Source of the DNA: JARIHC01 sp035546975
Lineage (GTDB): Bacteria; Patescibacteriota; Saccharimonadia; Saccharimonadales; UBA4665
Assembly (NCBI GenBank): GCA_035546975.1
Contig: DASZVS010000013.1
Location: 32,537-96,536, forward strand
DNA length: 64,000 bases
Direction of reading: 5' to 3'
Shown: one piece after another, positions 24,867 through 33,612 of the stretch
Position numbering within the stretch: position 1 is the first letter of the stretch
Layout of the letters: every line of letters begins with the position of its first letter
Notes under the pieces: model-generated
Told to the model about the DNA's origin: nothing
The model's input: the letters and a program-made list of their open reading frames with translations, nothing else
Databases searched by the model: none
Translations under genes and position numbers: made by a program

Positions 24867-25130
24867 ATGGCAGAGATAAAAGAAAAAAGAAACGTAATCG
24901 CGGAAATGGTCGGATGGTATGGAACCGGCGCAATTGTACTGGCATATCTACTGGTTAGCTTTCAGGTAATTACCTCCGACGGGGCAATATACCAGTTACT
25001 GAATTTAACCGGCGCGCTCGGAATTATAACCATTTCCGTCGTTAAAAGAGTGAAGCAGCCTGCCGTCCTTAATATTTTTTGGGCGGCTATAGCAATCGCT
25101 GCCCTTATTAAACTAGCCCTGTTTTCGTAA
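24867..25130 (+). CDS. CBU_0592-like small membrane protein
   Basis: 87 residues with two to three hydrophobic helices. GWYGTGAIVLAYLLVSFQVI followed by YQLLNLTGALGIITISV and AVLNIFWAAIAIAAL match the CBU_0592-type domain, function unknown. TATACT (24855-24860) ends 6 bases before the ATG, so it is probably leaderless. It converges on the KH-protein gene with only one base between stops. Confidence 0.75.
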   Translation: MAEIKEKRNVIAEMVGWYGTGAIVLAYLLVSFQVITSDGAIYQLLNLTGALGIITISVVKRVKQPAVLNIFWAAIAIAALIKLALFS

Positions 25131-25131
25131 G

Positions 25132-25650
25132 CTAAACGTCTAGATCGTCCAGATCTGCTAATTCTTCGCGGGTTTTACGCAGACGGTCGCTCGCTTCGTC
25201 GTCTTCAGAATCGGCCGAGTTTGAGCTGGCTGCTGGTTCATCGTCTTCCGGCTCTTCTGCTTCAACCACTTCGGCCGCTTCTTCTGCAATTTCTTCTTCG
25301 TCGCTTTCTGCGGCTGGTGTTGCTGGTTCAGTGTCATCTGAATCTGCGGCCGGCCGGGATTCCTCTTTTGTGCCGGCATTATTACCATCTGGAACCGAAC
25401 CCACGCCATTGTCAACAATCTTCAAGTTGTAACGGGCGTCATTTTTAGTTCCTAGAGCCCGGAGCAGTGTCCGGAGAGACTGGGCTGTAGCGCCACGCTT
25501 GCCGATAACACGGCCCAGGTCTTCCGGGTCAACCGTGAGCTCAAGTAACACGCCTTTTTCATCGATGGTACGTTTTACCTGGACGGCATCAGGTTTGCCG
25601 ACTAGGGATTTAACGACGAATTCTATAAATTGCTGATCGATTTCACTCAT
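25132..25650 (-). CDS. KhpA-like KH-domain RNA-binding protein with acidic tail
   Basis: 172 residues. The first 78 are a KhpA-type KH domain (FVVKSLVGKPDAV, DPEDLGRVIGKRGATAQSLRTLLRAL with the GxxG loop). From about residue 95 the chain is acidic and low-complexity (Asp, Glu, Ala, Ser), ending in a short charged helix. KhpA is a small RNA chaperone next to rpsP in many bacteria; the tail is not part of the usual family. GGAG precedes the ATG. It shares the acidic-tail feature with the adjacent S16 gene. Confidence 0.88.
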   Translation of the reverse strand: MSEIDQQFIEFVVKSLVGKPDAVQVKRTIDEKGVLLELTVDPEDLGRVIGKRGATAQSLRTLLRALGTKNDARYNLKIVDNGVGSVPDGNNAGTKEESRPAADSDDTEPATPAAESDEEEIAEEAAEVVEAEEPEDDEPAASSNSADSEDDEASDRLRKTREELADLDDLDV

Positions 25651-25739
25651 GAGCGGACTCCTCGGTTAGAACTGATTATGCTACCAATTATAGCAAACCG
25701 TTCATAGGCGTTTGTGAAATTTTTCGCGGCAGAACTAGG

Positions 25740-26381
25740 TTATTCTGCTTCTTTTTCTTCTGTTTCGGAGGATGATTCTTCTTCGGTTGCGGCTGTGTTG
25801 TCACCCTCGGCGGCATCATTAGGAGCTTCTTCAGTTGTTTCGTTTTGAGCTGGAGCTTCAGATTCGGCGCTTGAATCGCTTTCGGGATTCTGCTCTTCCT
25901 CGCTGCTTGCAGGTTCTTCGGGTTCCTCTGTGGCAGTAGGCTCTGAAGATTCTTCTGACGGGGTTTCAGCTTGCTCAGCCTCAGTAGTTTCTGCAGCCGC
26001 TTCGGGAGCTTCAGTAGCTTCAGTAGTTTCCGCTTCCGTGGCAGCTGGAGCCTCTTCGGCTGGTTCCTCAGGACGGGTACTGCGGCGCTTGTCTGGATTG
26101 CGTACCGTGCTCTCTTTTTTGGTAGGATCGCTAACCCACTTCGGCAACTTAACGCCCTCTTTTTTGAACAGCACAACGACTCTGTCGGACGGCTGGGCGC
26201 CATTGTCGAGATAAAAATTGGCTTTTTCTTTGTCGAGCGTAACAGTCTTGGCATGTGGGTCATAGCTGCCAAGCTGGGCTATAACTTTACCAGAAGTAGG
26301 CGTCCGGCGGGAATCTTGCACGACTACGCGGAACATAGCATGCCCCTTGCGGCCGGTACGTTGCATACGAATAGCTAACAT
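25740..26381 (-). CDS. rpsP: 30S ribosomal protein S16 with long acidic C-terminal extension
   Basis: 213 residues. The first 90 or so are S16 (AIRMQRTGRKGHAMFRVVVQDSR, GKVIAQLGSYDPH, NFYLDNGAQPSDRV). The remaining roughly 115 are almost only Glu, Ala, Thr, Ser and Pro with no fold, whereas typical S16 is 75-100 residues. The tail starts after a Lys/Arg-rich linker. The frame is open to the stop with no frameshift needed. It follows rnc on the minus strand and precedes the KH gene. Confidence 0.93.
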   Translation of the reverse strand: MLAIRMQRTGRKGHAMFRVVVQDSRRTPTSGKVIAQLGSYDPHAKTVTLDKEKANFYLDNGAQPSDRVVVLFKKEGVKLPKWVSDPTKKESTVRNPDKRRSTRPEEPAEEAPAATEAETTEATEAPEAAAETTEAEQAETPSEESSEPTATEEPEEPASSEEEQNPESDSSAESEAPAQNETTEEAPNDAAEGDNTAATEEESSSETEEKEAE

Positions 26382-26494
26382 GTGGTGATTAAATCTCTCT
26401 TCTTTCGTGGCTTTAAGCTTATAAAGACAATCTATGGTATTTTACAGATAACCGCCTCTGTTGTCAACAAATTTTCGGGGCCGGGCGAAAATGC

Positions 26495-27193
26495 CTAGGC
26501 CTCCTTGTAGTGCTTGAGAGCGGCCTGGGCGGCTTCTTGCTGGGCGTTCTGCTTGCTGGGACCCGTTCCTTTGCCGCGAAGCTTGCCGTCCACGTAGACG
26601 CCCACGGTAAAGGTTTTATCGTGATCAGGGCCTTCTTCTTTGATAACTTTATATGCGGGCGTAGCCGATTCATGGCTCTGAGCGAGCTCCTGCAGATGCG
26701 ATTTGGGATCCATCCACGACCCCGTCGATAAAATTTCTTTAAAAGTGCTGAGTATATTTGCGGTAATAAACTTCTTAACAGCGTCATAACCCTGGTCCAG
26801 GTAAATAGCACCAATGACAGCTTCGAAAGTATTTGCCAAAATTTGGGCGCGCGCCCGGTCCGAACCGCGCTTTTCTCCGCGGCTTAGGCGAAGAAGCGGC
26901 TCAAATTCGCATTTTGCAGCGGCAGCGCCGATGCTTTCCGTGCGCACTAAGCTGCTTCGCCAATTTGTCAAAATGCCTTCGGGTTCGTCGTAGTTCAAAT
27001 ACAGGTATTCTGTCACCACCAGCTCCAAAACGGCGTCGCCCAAAAATTCCAGGCGCTCGTTGTGCTCTTTGACCGTTTTACGGTGCTCGTTGAGATATGA
27101 ACGATGGGTAAAGGCGGTAACAAGCAGTTCGATATTGTCAAAGGTAACGCCAAGCTTATCGGTAGCAAAAGCGCGGTATGCGGAAATATCCAT
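26495..27193 (-). CDS. rnc: Ribonuclease III
   Basis: 232 residues. The RNase III signature HNERLEFLGDAVLELVVTEYL is present with the second acidic cluster in ANTFEAVIGAIYLDQGYDAV. A double-stranded-RNA-binding domain closes the chain (HLQELAQSHESATPAYKVIKE, GKGTGPSKQNAQQEAAQAAL). It processes rRNA and mRNA. The gene starts 12 bases after the NUDIX gene in the same unit. Confidence 0.95.
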   Translation of the reverse strand: MDISAYRAFATDKLGVTFDNIELLVTAFTHRSYLNEHRKTVKEHNERLEFLGDAVLELVVTEYLYLNYDEPEGILTNWRSSLVRTESIGAAAAKCEFEPLLRLSRGEKRGSDRARAQILANTFEAVIGAIYLDQGYDAVKKFITANILSTFKEILSTGSWMDPKSHLQELAQSHESATPAYKVIKEEGPDHDKTFTVGVYVDGKLRGKGTGPSKQNAQQEAAQAALKHYKEA

Positions 27194-27205
27194 GAAATCT
27201 ATAGT

Positions 27206-27709
27206 TTACAGTTTACCTGTCCGAATTTTTTTCATGCCGATAAGGATCAGTTTGCCGATGTCATCATAAGCAATTTTATCGACGGCTTCGGTTGCCGGCA
27301 GCCATTTAATATCGCTAAGCCAGTCTTCAGGCTCAAGCTTATCCGTATCGCCCTGCCCTTCAACGAGATAAATGTGCATTGTCATGAGCACGAGCGTGTG
27401 ATTACGGCGGTAGCGAAAATTAACTTTGCCTAGCCAACTGAAGACTTCCATATCCTGCAAGCCGGTTTCTTCGCGGATTTCGCGTTCAGCGGTCGCACCA
27501 GGCTCTTCGCCCGGCTCAACATGGCCTTTCGGAATGGTCCAGCGGTTTTTGGCATCCTGGATGAGCAGAATTTCAAGGGCGCCCGCCTTAGTGCGGCGAA
27601 AAACTACGCCGCCGGACGTCGTTTCGTGGACAACTTCATCAATAACCGGCCGGTGCTTATTGACCAGTTTGCGAAAACCTTTGATTGGTTTGGGCCGTTT
27701 GACTGACAT
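27206..27709 (-). CDS. NUDIX hydrolase
   Basis: 167 residues. The NUDIX box is complete: GHVEPGEEPGATAEREIREE then TGL, preceded by RWTIPKGHV. Substrates of this family are nucleoside diphosphates linked to another group, including oxidised nucleotides or diadenosine polyphosphates; the exact one cannot be read. A basic N-terminal stretch (VKRPKPIKGFRKLVNKHRP) precedes the domain. It lies five bases after nusB and before rnc. Confidence 0.93.
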   Translation of the reverse strand: MSVKRPKPIKGFRKLVNKHRPVIDEVVHETTSGGVVFRRTKAGALEILLIQDAKNRWTIPKGHVEPGEEPGATAEREIREETGLQDMEVFSWLGKVNFRYRRNHTLVLMTMHIYLVEGQGDTDKLEPEDWLSDIKWLPATEAVDKIAYDDIGKLILIGMKKIRTGKL

Positions 27710-27714
27710 GTACG

Positions 27715-28221
27715 TTATGAATCTTTCTTGGGTTTCTTCGGTTTAGTAGATTTAGCGGCGACTTTTTTGGCGGGCGGCTTCTCCGGTTTCCCGGCGGCTT
27801 CGCGTTCGCGGAGCAATGTGCCCAACACGCCATTGACGAATTTGGAGGAGTTATCACCGCCAAAAGCCTTAGCAAGTTCTACGGCTTCATTGATAACAAC
27901 TTTCGGAGGCACGTCATCTTCGTTTTCGAGCTCATAGAGGCCGATCCTGAGGACGATCCTGTCCATGCGCGCAATCTGATCAATAGGCCATTCCGGAGCG
28001 ACCGGCTGAAGCCTGGCATCCAGCTCTGCAGCTTGGGCGGAGACACCTTCGACGAGCTGCCGTATAAACGCCACGTCGTCCAGCATATGCTCGTAACGTT
28101 CAAGGTTCCGCGAAAGTACCTCGTCGATGTTGAAAGCTTTGTCATCGGCTTCACGGCGCAAATCCTGCTCGTAAAGCGTTTGGAGAGCGATGATACGACC
28201 GAGATGACGATTCGAGGCCAT
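27715..28221 (-). CDS. nusB: Transcription antitermination factor NusB
   Basis: 168 residues. The all-helical NusB fold is shown by GRIIALQTLYEQDLR, then ELDARLQPVAPEWPIDQIARMDRIVLRIGLYEL and PPKVVINEAVELAKAFGGDNSSKFVNGVLGTLL. A Lys/Pro-rich tail (PPAKKVAAKSTKPKKPKK) follows. It acts in rRNA antitermination with NusE. It is the second gene after rpmF in the minus-strand unit. Confidence 0.94.
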   Translation of the reverse strand: MASNRHLGRIIALQTLYEQDLRREADDKAFNIDEVLSRNLERYEHMLDDVAFIRQLVEGVSAQAAELDARLQPVAPEWPIDQIARMDRIVLRIGLYELENEDDVPPKVVINEAVELAKAFGGDNSSKFVNGVLGTLLREREAAGKPEKPPAKKVAAKSTKPKKPKKDS

Positions 28222-28257
28222 ATTTGTTAATCCTGCTGGGTTACCCCAAGCGGTGCA

Positions 28258-28401
28258 TTATGCAGTTTTGCTGCTCTCCCGCGCTGTAGTCCGAGCTTTA
28301 ACGGGTGAGGAGGCGTTGACTTTGCGCGCCAGTTTCACGACGTGATGACTTCGGCGCATGCCGGTTTTACGAGGGCTGGTCCGCTTTTTGGGCTTACCCA
28401 T
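28258..28401 (-). CDS. rpmF: 50S ribosomal protein L32, cysteine-free
   Basis: 47 residues, starting MGKPKKRTSPRKTGMRRSHH, the L32 N-terminal signature. The C-terminal half (VVKLARKVNASSPVKARTTA) has no cysteines, so the zinc-ribbon of canonical L32 is missing and this is the C-minus form. The gene is only 144 bases. It sits 36 bases upstream of nusB in the same orientation and 78 bases after leuS. Confidence 0.9.
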   Translation of the reverse strand: MGKPKKRTSPRKTGMRRSHHVVKLARKVNASSPVKARTTARESSKTA

Positions 28402-28479
28402 ATCTTGGAGTATACCTTTCCTTACTTTGACAAAACTTACAACTATCTTAGCTGATTTTTAGCTTTTTCTCAAGGGGTG

Positions 28480-30990
28480 TCAGACGACAAAATTCACGAG
28501 CTTGTTAGGAACGTAGATGGTTTTCCGGATTTCCTTGCCCTCGAGATGAATCGCAACTTTGCCATTCTGTTTGGCGGCGCTTACGATTTCATCTTCGCCC
28601 GTATCGGCGGCAACTTGGATTTCGCCGCGTAAGCGGCCGTTCACCTGGACAGCCACATTGATGGTATCTTGGGCCAAATATTTCTCGTCATACTTTGGCC
28701 AGGTATCTTTATGCACGGTCACAGAATGGCCGAGCTGGTGCCATAGCTCTTCGCTAACGTATGGCGCGAAAGGCGCTACGCACGCAACCACACCTTCCAA
28801 TGACTCCTGCCATACAGCCGATTTACCGAATTGTTTGTTTTTAAGCTTATAGAGAGAATTTAAGCACTCCATTATGGCCGCAATCGCTGTATTGTAACGG
28901 TTTTCTTCGATATCCTCCGTTACTTTCTTAATCATTTTATTGATAGCGCGCCTAAGGATTTTTTCCTGATCTTTCTCCAGCGCGGCTTCGCCCGCGGCAT
29001 CGTATTCCTGGATAAGATTCCATAAACGGCTCAAGAAACGGTGCGTACCCGGTACGCCTTGCGGGTCCCAGCGCGCCCATATCTCCAGTGGTGCAGCAAA
29101 CATCAGGTATGTCCGCAGCGCATCCGCCCCGTAACCCTGGTCAATAATTTCTAGCGGGTCAACCCCGTTGCCTTTGCTTTTACTGAACATGGTGCCGTCT
29201 TGGGCCGTAACTTTGCCGTTGAACAGGAACTGCTTGAACGGCTCCGGCTCGTTCACCAGGCCAATTTTCTTGAAAAAATGACCGACAAAGCGCGCATAGA
29301 GCAAGTGTGCCGTGGCATGATCGGCGCCATTATAAAAGTCAATTGGCTCCCATTTCTGAACGATTTTCTTATCAAAAATTTCTTCCTGGTTGTGCGGGTC
29401 GAAGTAGCGGTACATATACCAGCTGCTGCAAATGTATGTATCGAGCGTGTCCGTTTCGCGTTCTGCTTTGCCGCCGCACTGGGGGCAATCTACCGCCAGC
29501 CAATCTTTCGCCCGTGCCAAAGCGCTGCGGCCATCGCCGCTCGGCTGGAAGTCATCCAGCTCCGGTAAAACTACGGGCAAATCTTTTTCCGGCACCAGCA
29601 CCGGCCCGCACTTCGGGCAGTTAATGATCGGGATCGGCGCGCCCCAATAGCGCTGCCGGCTGACGCTCCAGTCGCGCATCCGATAATTAACTTTCTCGGT
29701 TGCCTTGCCCTGCTTTGTCAGGCTTTTCACGATGTTTTCACGGGCGTCAGCCGAACTCTGGCCATCAAACTTGCCTGAATTCATCATGACGCCTTCATCA
29801 TGAGTACATTCGTCATCCGGCGCATCATTTTTAACGACGCGCTTAATCGGAAGATCAAATTTTTTGGCGAACTCATTATCGCGCTCATCGTGTGCGGGCA
29901 CGGCCATAATGGCTCCCGTACCATAGCCTTCCAATACGTAATCAGCCACAAACAACGGGATTTCCTGTCCATTCACTGGGTTAATCGCGTTGACGCCTTC
30001 AAGTTTCACGCCGGTCTTTTCCTTGGCCTCCTGGCGTTGGACCTCTGTTTTATAACCAGCTTCTTTCACGTAAGCCTGCACTTCGTCATTATTCTTCAGA
30101 ACCGTCTTGTGCTCCAAGGCGAGGCGGACCCACGCGTGCTCTGGCGCCAATACGAGATAGGTCGCTCCGTAAATCGTATCGGGCCGTGTAGTAAAGACGG
30201 TGATATGTGCTTTTTTGCCATTTTTGTCTCTGTATGCATTAGTTTTTGCATCGCCGAAATCTAAGTCAAAGTCAATCTCAGCGCCTTTGCTTTTGCCGAT
30301 CCAGTTTTTCTGGGCGATTTTGACTGTTTCCGTCCAATCCAGCGCATCGGTGGCCTCTAAAAGTTCATCCGCATAATCGGTGATTTTGAAAAACCACTGT
30401 TTGACTTCGCGCTTCTCGGCAGGCGGGTCGTCCGGGCCGTCATGCCGCCAGCATTTACCGTCGATAACCTGTTCGTTCGCGAGCACCGTATTATCGATCG
30501 GGCACCACCATTGCATACGGGAATCCTGGTACGCCAAGCCGTGTTTATACATCTGCATGAAAATCCACTGCGTCCATTTGTAATATTCTGGCAAATGGGT
30601 GGCGATTTCTTTCTCCCAATCATTGCTCCAACCCATGGCTTTATACTGTTTATGATAACCAGGAATGATGTTGGCCATACTGACTTGCGGTGACACGCCA
30701 CTTTTAATCGCATAATTCTCTGCGGGCATACCGAAGGCATCCCAGCCGACAGGGTGATAACTTTCATATCCTTGCTGGCGCTTAAACCGCGCCTTAACGT
30801 CAGAAATGGTGTAATTCATGGCGTGGCCGATATGAATCCCGGCGCCGCTGGGATAATTGAACATGCTCATGGCAATGTATTTTGGCTTGTCGCTCTGAAG
30901 ATCGGCCGTATAGGTACCGGTCTCATCCCAAAATTTTTGCCACTTAGGCTCTATATCCTTCGGATTATATCTCTGCATAACAGAGGACAT
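28480..30990 (-). CDS. leuS: Leucyl-tRNA synthetase
   Basis: 836 residues. The class I motifs are HIGH (residues 53-56, in PSGAGIHIGHAMNY) and MFSKSKGNGVDP (KMSKS variant). The editing domain is present (FTTRPDTIYGATY, DERDNEFAKKFDLPI). The zinc site near residue 160 is degenerate: WWCPIDNTVLANEQ and KCWRHDG keep only one Cys of each pair. The later CPKC / CPQC pair is intact. The anticodon domain and C-terminus are complete. Confidence 0.96.
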   Translation of the reverse strand: MSSVMQRYNPKDIEPKWQKFWDETGTYTADLQSDKPKYIAMSMFNYPSGAGIHIGHAMNYTISDVKARFKRQQGYESYHPVGWDAFGMPAENYAIKSGVSPQVSMANIIPGYHKQYKAMGWSNDWEKEIATHLPEYYKWTQWIFMQMYKHGLAYQDSRMQWWCPIDNTVLANEQVIDGKCWRHDGPDDPPAEKREVKQWFFKITDYADELLEATDALDWTETVKIAQKNWIGKSKGAEIDFDLDFGDAKTNAYRDKNGKKAHITVFTTRPDTIYGATYLVLAPEHAWVRLALEHKTVLKNNDEVQAYVKEAGYKTEVQRQEAKEKTGVKLEGVNAINPVNGQEIPLFVADYVLEGYGTGAIMAVPAHDERDNEFAKKFDLPIKRVVKNDAPDDECTHDEGVMMNSGKFDGQSSADARENIVKSLTKQGKATEKVNYRMRDWSVSRQRYWGAPIPIINCPKCGPVLVPEKDLPVVLPELDDFQPSGDGRSALARAKDWLAVDCPQCGGKAERETDTLDTYICSSWYMYRYFDPHNQEEIFDKKIVQKWEPIDFYNGADHATAHLLYARFVGHFFKKIGLVNEPEPFKQFLFNGKVTAQDGTMFSKSKGNGVDPLEIIDQGYGADALRTYLMFAAPLEIWARWDPQGVPGTHRFLSRLWNLIQEYDAAGEAALEKDQEKILRRAINKMIKKVTEDIEENRYNTAIAAIMECLNSLYKLKNKQFGKSAVWQESLEGVVACVAPFAPYVSEELWHQLGHSVTVHKDTWPKYDEKYLAQDTINVAVQVNGRLRGEIQVAADTGEDEIVSAAKQNGKVAIHLEGKEIRKTIYVPNKLVNFVV

Positions 30991-31023
30991 TGTAGCAAAT
31001 CGTCTCTGTCATATCTAATAAGA

Positions 31024-32625
31024 TTACGGCGCATCCAAAACAAGCCGGCCGGCTTGGAGGGCCGCATCACGCGAACGTTCGGCCGCGGCATCGATTTGCC
31101 ACCGCAATTGGTCACGCTTCAAATACGGGCGGTCTACTTTAGCTTCATCCCTGTTCCGCTGCGTAACTTGGTGGATCAAACGTTCATATTCGTCGCTGAC
31201 GGCAAGGCGTACTTTTAGGGTCGAAGCATGGATCCGGGCATGCTGGTCCAATAATCCGCTGTAAATAGAGTTAACTTCGCTGAGTCTTTTCGCGCCGTTT
31301 GCCGTCATGATAAGCGGATCCACATACCGCCTTTTCATAGGCTGGATATCATACCGGACGCCGCGCTTAGTTGTATGGATTAATTTGGCAGCGTTCGCCC
31401 GGCCGGTTTTCACTGCCTGGAGTTCTTTTTTGGTTGGCGGCTTAACGTCTATTTCTACGATAGATGAGGCGGGCCCGTATTCCATTACATGCCCGTTCAA
31501 CCATGCCGATGGATAGTCCTCCGCCCGTGGATCCAAGAGGAACCGCTTAAACTGGTCGCGTTTATATTCAACAAAACGCCAACGTTCTTCCTTGGCTATC
31601 TGGCTGAGTAGCTGTGAGATGGCAAACATGAAGTTGTCTTGCTTATCTCGCGAAATTCTCAATGCGTAATCGAAATCCTGGTCAATGGCATAGGTATAGC
31701 TTTCAAGCCGCGCAGTGTGGCCGTTATCATAGCGGTGCATTTGCGGCAGGCGGCGATTATAAGTCGAGTATTTAAATCCTTCGATTATAAGGTGTTCGAT
31801 TACGCGGTTGACCGGTTCATTCCAATCTTCCGTACTGAGAAGCAGAAAGGCTTTACTGAAAAGAAGCGCCATTTCTTCATCTTTGAAGGCTAATTCGCCG
31901 TCTTCTGTAATAGTTAAATTATCCAGATCATACAGAGCATTGATGATACGCTCAGCATCCGGGTCTTCGTCCTCCGACTCCATCCACAACCGCATCTCCT
32001 CTGCCGTGTACTGAACGCGTTCATAACACAGCTCAGGAATATCCGACTCTATCCACGGCGGACGTTCATAACCCTCAATTCCGCCCGAGGCATTAACGTT
32101 AATGCCGTGCTTTTGCAGCACCTCATATATACCGCCGTAGCGCCAAGCCTCTTGGGCGCGCTCTTGATGAGCTTGTTCTTTGCCACCAAAACCGCCTTCG
32201 ATAATCATATCCGTTAAATGCGATGCGATACCATGCGCCAAATCGTCTAGCATGACAGAAAGCTTCCAAGACAGCACTTCTTCTTCGCTCGGTTTTCCTG
32301 GGTGTTTCGGCGCCAATCGGTGTACACCCTCATAGTTGCTCAATATGTGGCCGGTACGATAAAAGTCATAAATGTTTGGTATGGGCGCGTGCTGTTTGAG
32401 CTTGGAAAGCTGTGTAACGCTCATTCCCCGGAGCCCCAGCGGCGACATAACGATATCCCGGACTAACTGCGCTTCTGGCCGGTCGCTAATCGCATACGTT
32501 CCTAGCCCTGGATCGCGAACTTCCAGAAATGCCGCATGCTCTACCAGTTGCCAACCGTGGTGACCGGCAGAATATTGCGTTTCATTGCTGTCAGGCGGTA
32601 TCCACTTTCCCGTTTTTTCCTGCAT
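31024..32625 (-). CDS. HD-superfamily (SAMHD1/dGTPase-like) protein with degenerate site
   Basis: 533 residues. RTGHILSNYEGVHRL followed by VMLDDLAHGIASHLTD parallels the RxxHS...LHDIGHGPFSH pattern of dNTP triphosphohydrolase-type HD proteins. In the second motif the first metal-ligand His is Asp (DDLAH instead of HDIGH). The rest is not recognised. A dNTPase or nucleotidase role is plausible but activity is doubtful. It is divergent from ddl. Confidence 0.55.
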   Translation of the reverse strand: MQEKTGKWIPPDSNETQYSAGHHGWQLVEHAAFLEVRDPGLGTYAISDRPEAQLVRDIVMSPLGLRGMSVTQLSKLKQHAPIPNIYDFYRTGHILSNYEGVHRLAPKHPGKPSEEEVLSWKLSVMLDDLAHGIASHLTDMIIEGGFGGKEQAHQERAQEAWRYGGIYEVLQKHGINVNASGGIEGYERPPWIESDIPELCYERVQYTAEEMRLWMESEDEDPDAERIINALYDLDNLTITEDGELAFKDEEMALLFSKAFLLLSTEDWNEPVNRVIEHLIIEGFKYSTYNRRLPQMHRYDNGHTARLESYTYAIDQDFDYALRISRDKQDNFMFAISQLLSQIAKEERWRFVEYKRDQFKRFLLDPRAEDYPSAWLNGHVMEYGPASSIVEIDVKPPTKKELQAVKTGRANAAKLIHTTKRGVRYDIQPMKRRYVDPLIMTANGAKRLSEVNSIYSGLLDQHARIHASTLKVRLAVSDEYERLIHQVTQRNRDEAKVDRPYLKRDQLRWQIDAAAERSRDAALQAGRLVLDAP

Positions 32626-32696
32626 AATAATAAACTAGCTTCTTATGCAAGGCTGTGCAAGCATAAGCAATTTTAAGGGCTGTATAATGTCTCTTA

Positions 32697-33608
32697 ATGG
32701 CGAATATCATTGTCCTGGCCGGCGGCACATCCAGCGAACGCGAAGTATCACTGCGTTCCGGCGCAGCCGTTAGCGAGGCGCTTAGAAGCGCTGGTTATAC
32801 AGTTACAGAGCGCGACCCAGCAGGAGGTCTTGACGCCCTTTTACCGGAGCTCAAAAAAGCAAATGCGGTTTTCCCTGCATTACACGGCGAGGGCGGTGAA
32901 GACGGCGTTCTTCAGAAGTTCTTGCAAGCCAACCACATAGCATACGTAGGGTCGGATGACAGATCTTCGGAACTTTGTTTTGATAAAGCAAAATATACGG
33001 ATCTTTTGGTTCAAAATAATATACTTGTACCCGAAACTAAACTTGTTAAGTATGATGATTTTAAACGTTCGTCTCTTAGTCGCAAGCCATATGTATTAAA
33101 ACCGAATGAAGGCGGCTCCAGTATAGATACGTTCATTGTGCGGGATCCGGCCGGCGCAGACATGAAGTCCATAGAAAGGGCATTTGCAAAATACCAACAG
33201 CTCTTATTGCAGCCGCTCATTGGTGGTACTGAAGTTACCGTTGCTATCCTGGGTGAAGAGCCGTTACCCGTAATCGAAATCATTCCTCCCGCCGGCGGCG
33301 AATTTGATTACGAAAATAAATATAATGGTCGCACGCAAGAGCTATGCCCGCCACAGCACATTAACGAAGCGTTACAGCTAAAAGCCCAAACTTTAGCAAA
33401 ACAGGTCCACGATCTCACCGGATGTTACGGCATGTCCCGTACGGACATTATCGTGACCAATGCCGACCAACTGTACGTGCTTGAAACAAATGTAATTCCA
33501 GGCCTTACTCGGGAAAGCCTCTTGCCAAAAGCAGCCCAAGCAGCCGGCTATGGAATGCCAGAGCTCTGTAAAAAACTTGTAGAACTAGCCCTAACAAGAA
33601 ATACTTAA
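32697..33608 (+). CDS. ddl: D-alanine--D-alanine ligase
   Basis: 303 residues, ATP-grasp fold. LAGGTSSEREVSLRSG, ALHGEGGEDG, YVGSDDRSSELCFDKAKY, YVLKPNEGGSSIDT and VLETNVIPGLTRESLLPKAAQAAG match Ddl throughout. It makes the D-Ala-D-Ala dipeptide for peptidoglycan. TATAAT (32683-32688) is 8 bases before the ATG, so it is near-leaderless. It is convergent with murF, four bases apart, whose product uses its dipeptide. Confidence 0.95.
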   Translation: MANIIVLAGGTSSEREVSLRSGAAVSEALRSAGYTVTERDPAGGLDALLPELKKANAVFPALHGEGGEDGVLQKFLQANHIAYVGSDDRSSELCFDKAKYTDLLVQNNILVPETKLVKYDDFKRSSLSRKPYVLKPNEGGSSIDTFIVRDPAGADMKSIERAFAKYQQLLLQPLIGGTEVTVAILGEEPLPVIEIIPPAGGEFDYENKYNGRTQELCPPQHINEALQLKAQTLAKQVHDLTGCYGMSRTDIIVTNADQLYVLETNVIPGLTRESLLPKAAQAAGYGMPELCKKLVELALTRNT

Positions 33609-33612
33609 CTTG

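Noticed and set aside
25688..26272. Long Lys/Leu/Pro-rich frame antiparallel or shifted to rpsP
   Set aside because: It is the frame-shifted translation of the repetitive acidic tail of S16; low complexity makes long spurious frames.
29200..30264. Several plus-strand frames of 100-150 codons within leuS
   Set aside because: All are opposite to a complete leucyl-tRNA synthetase with HIGH and KMSKS motifs.
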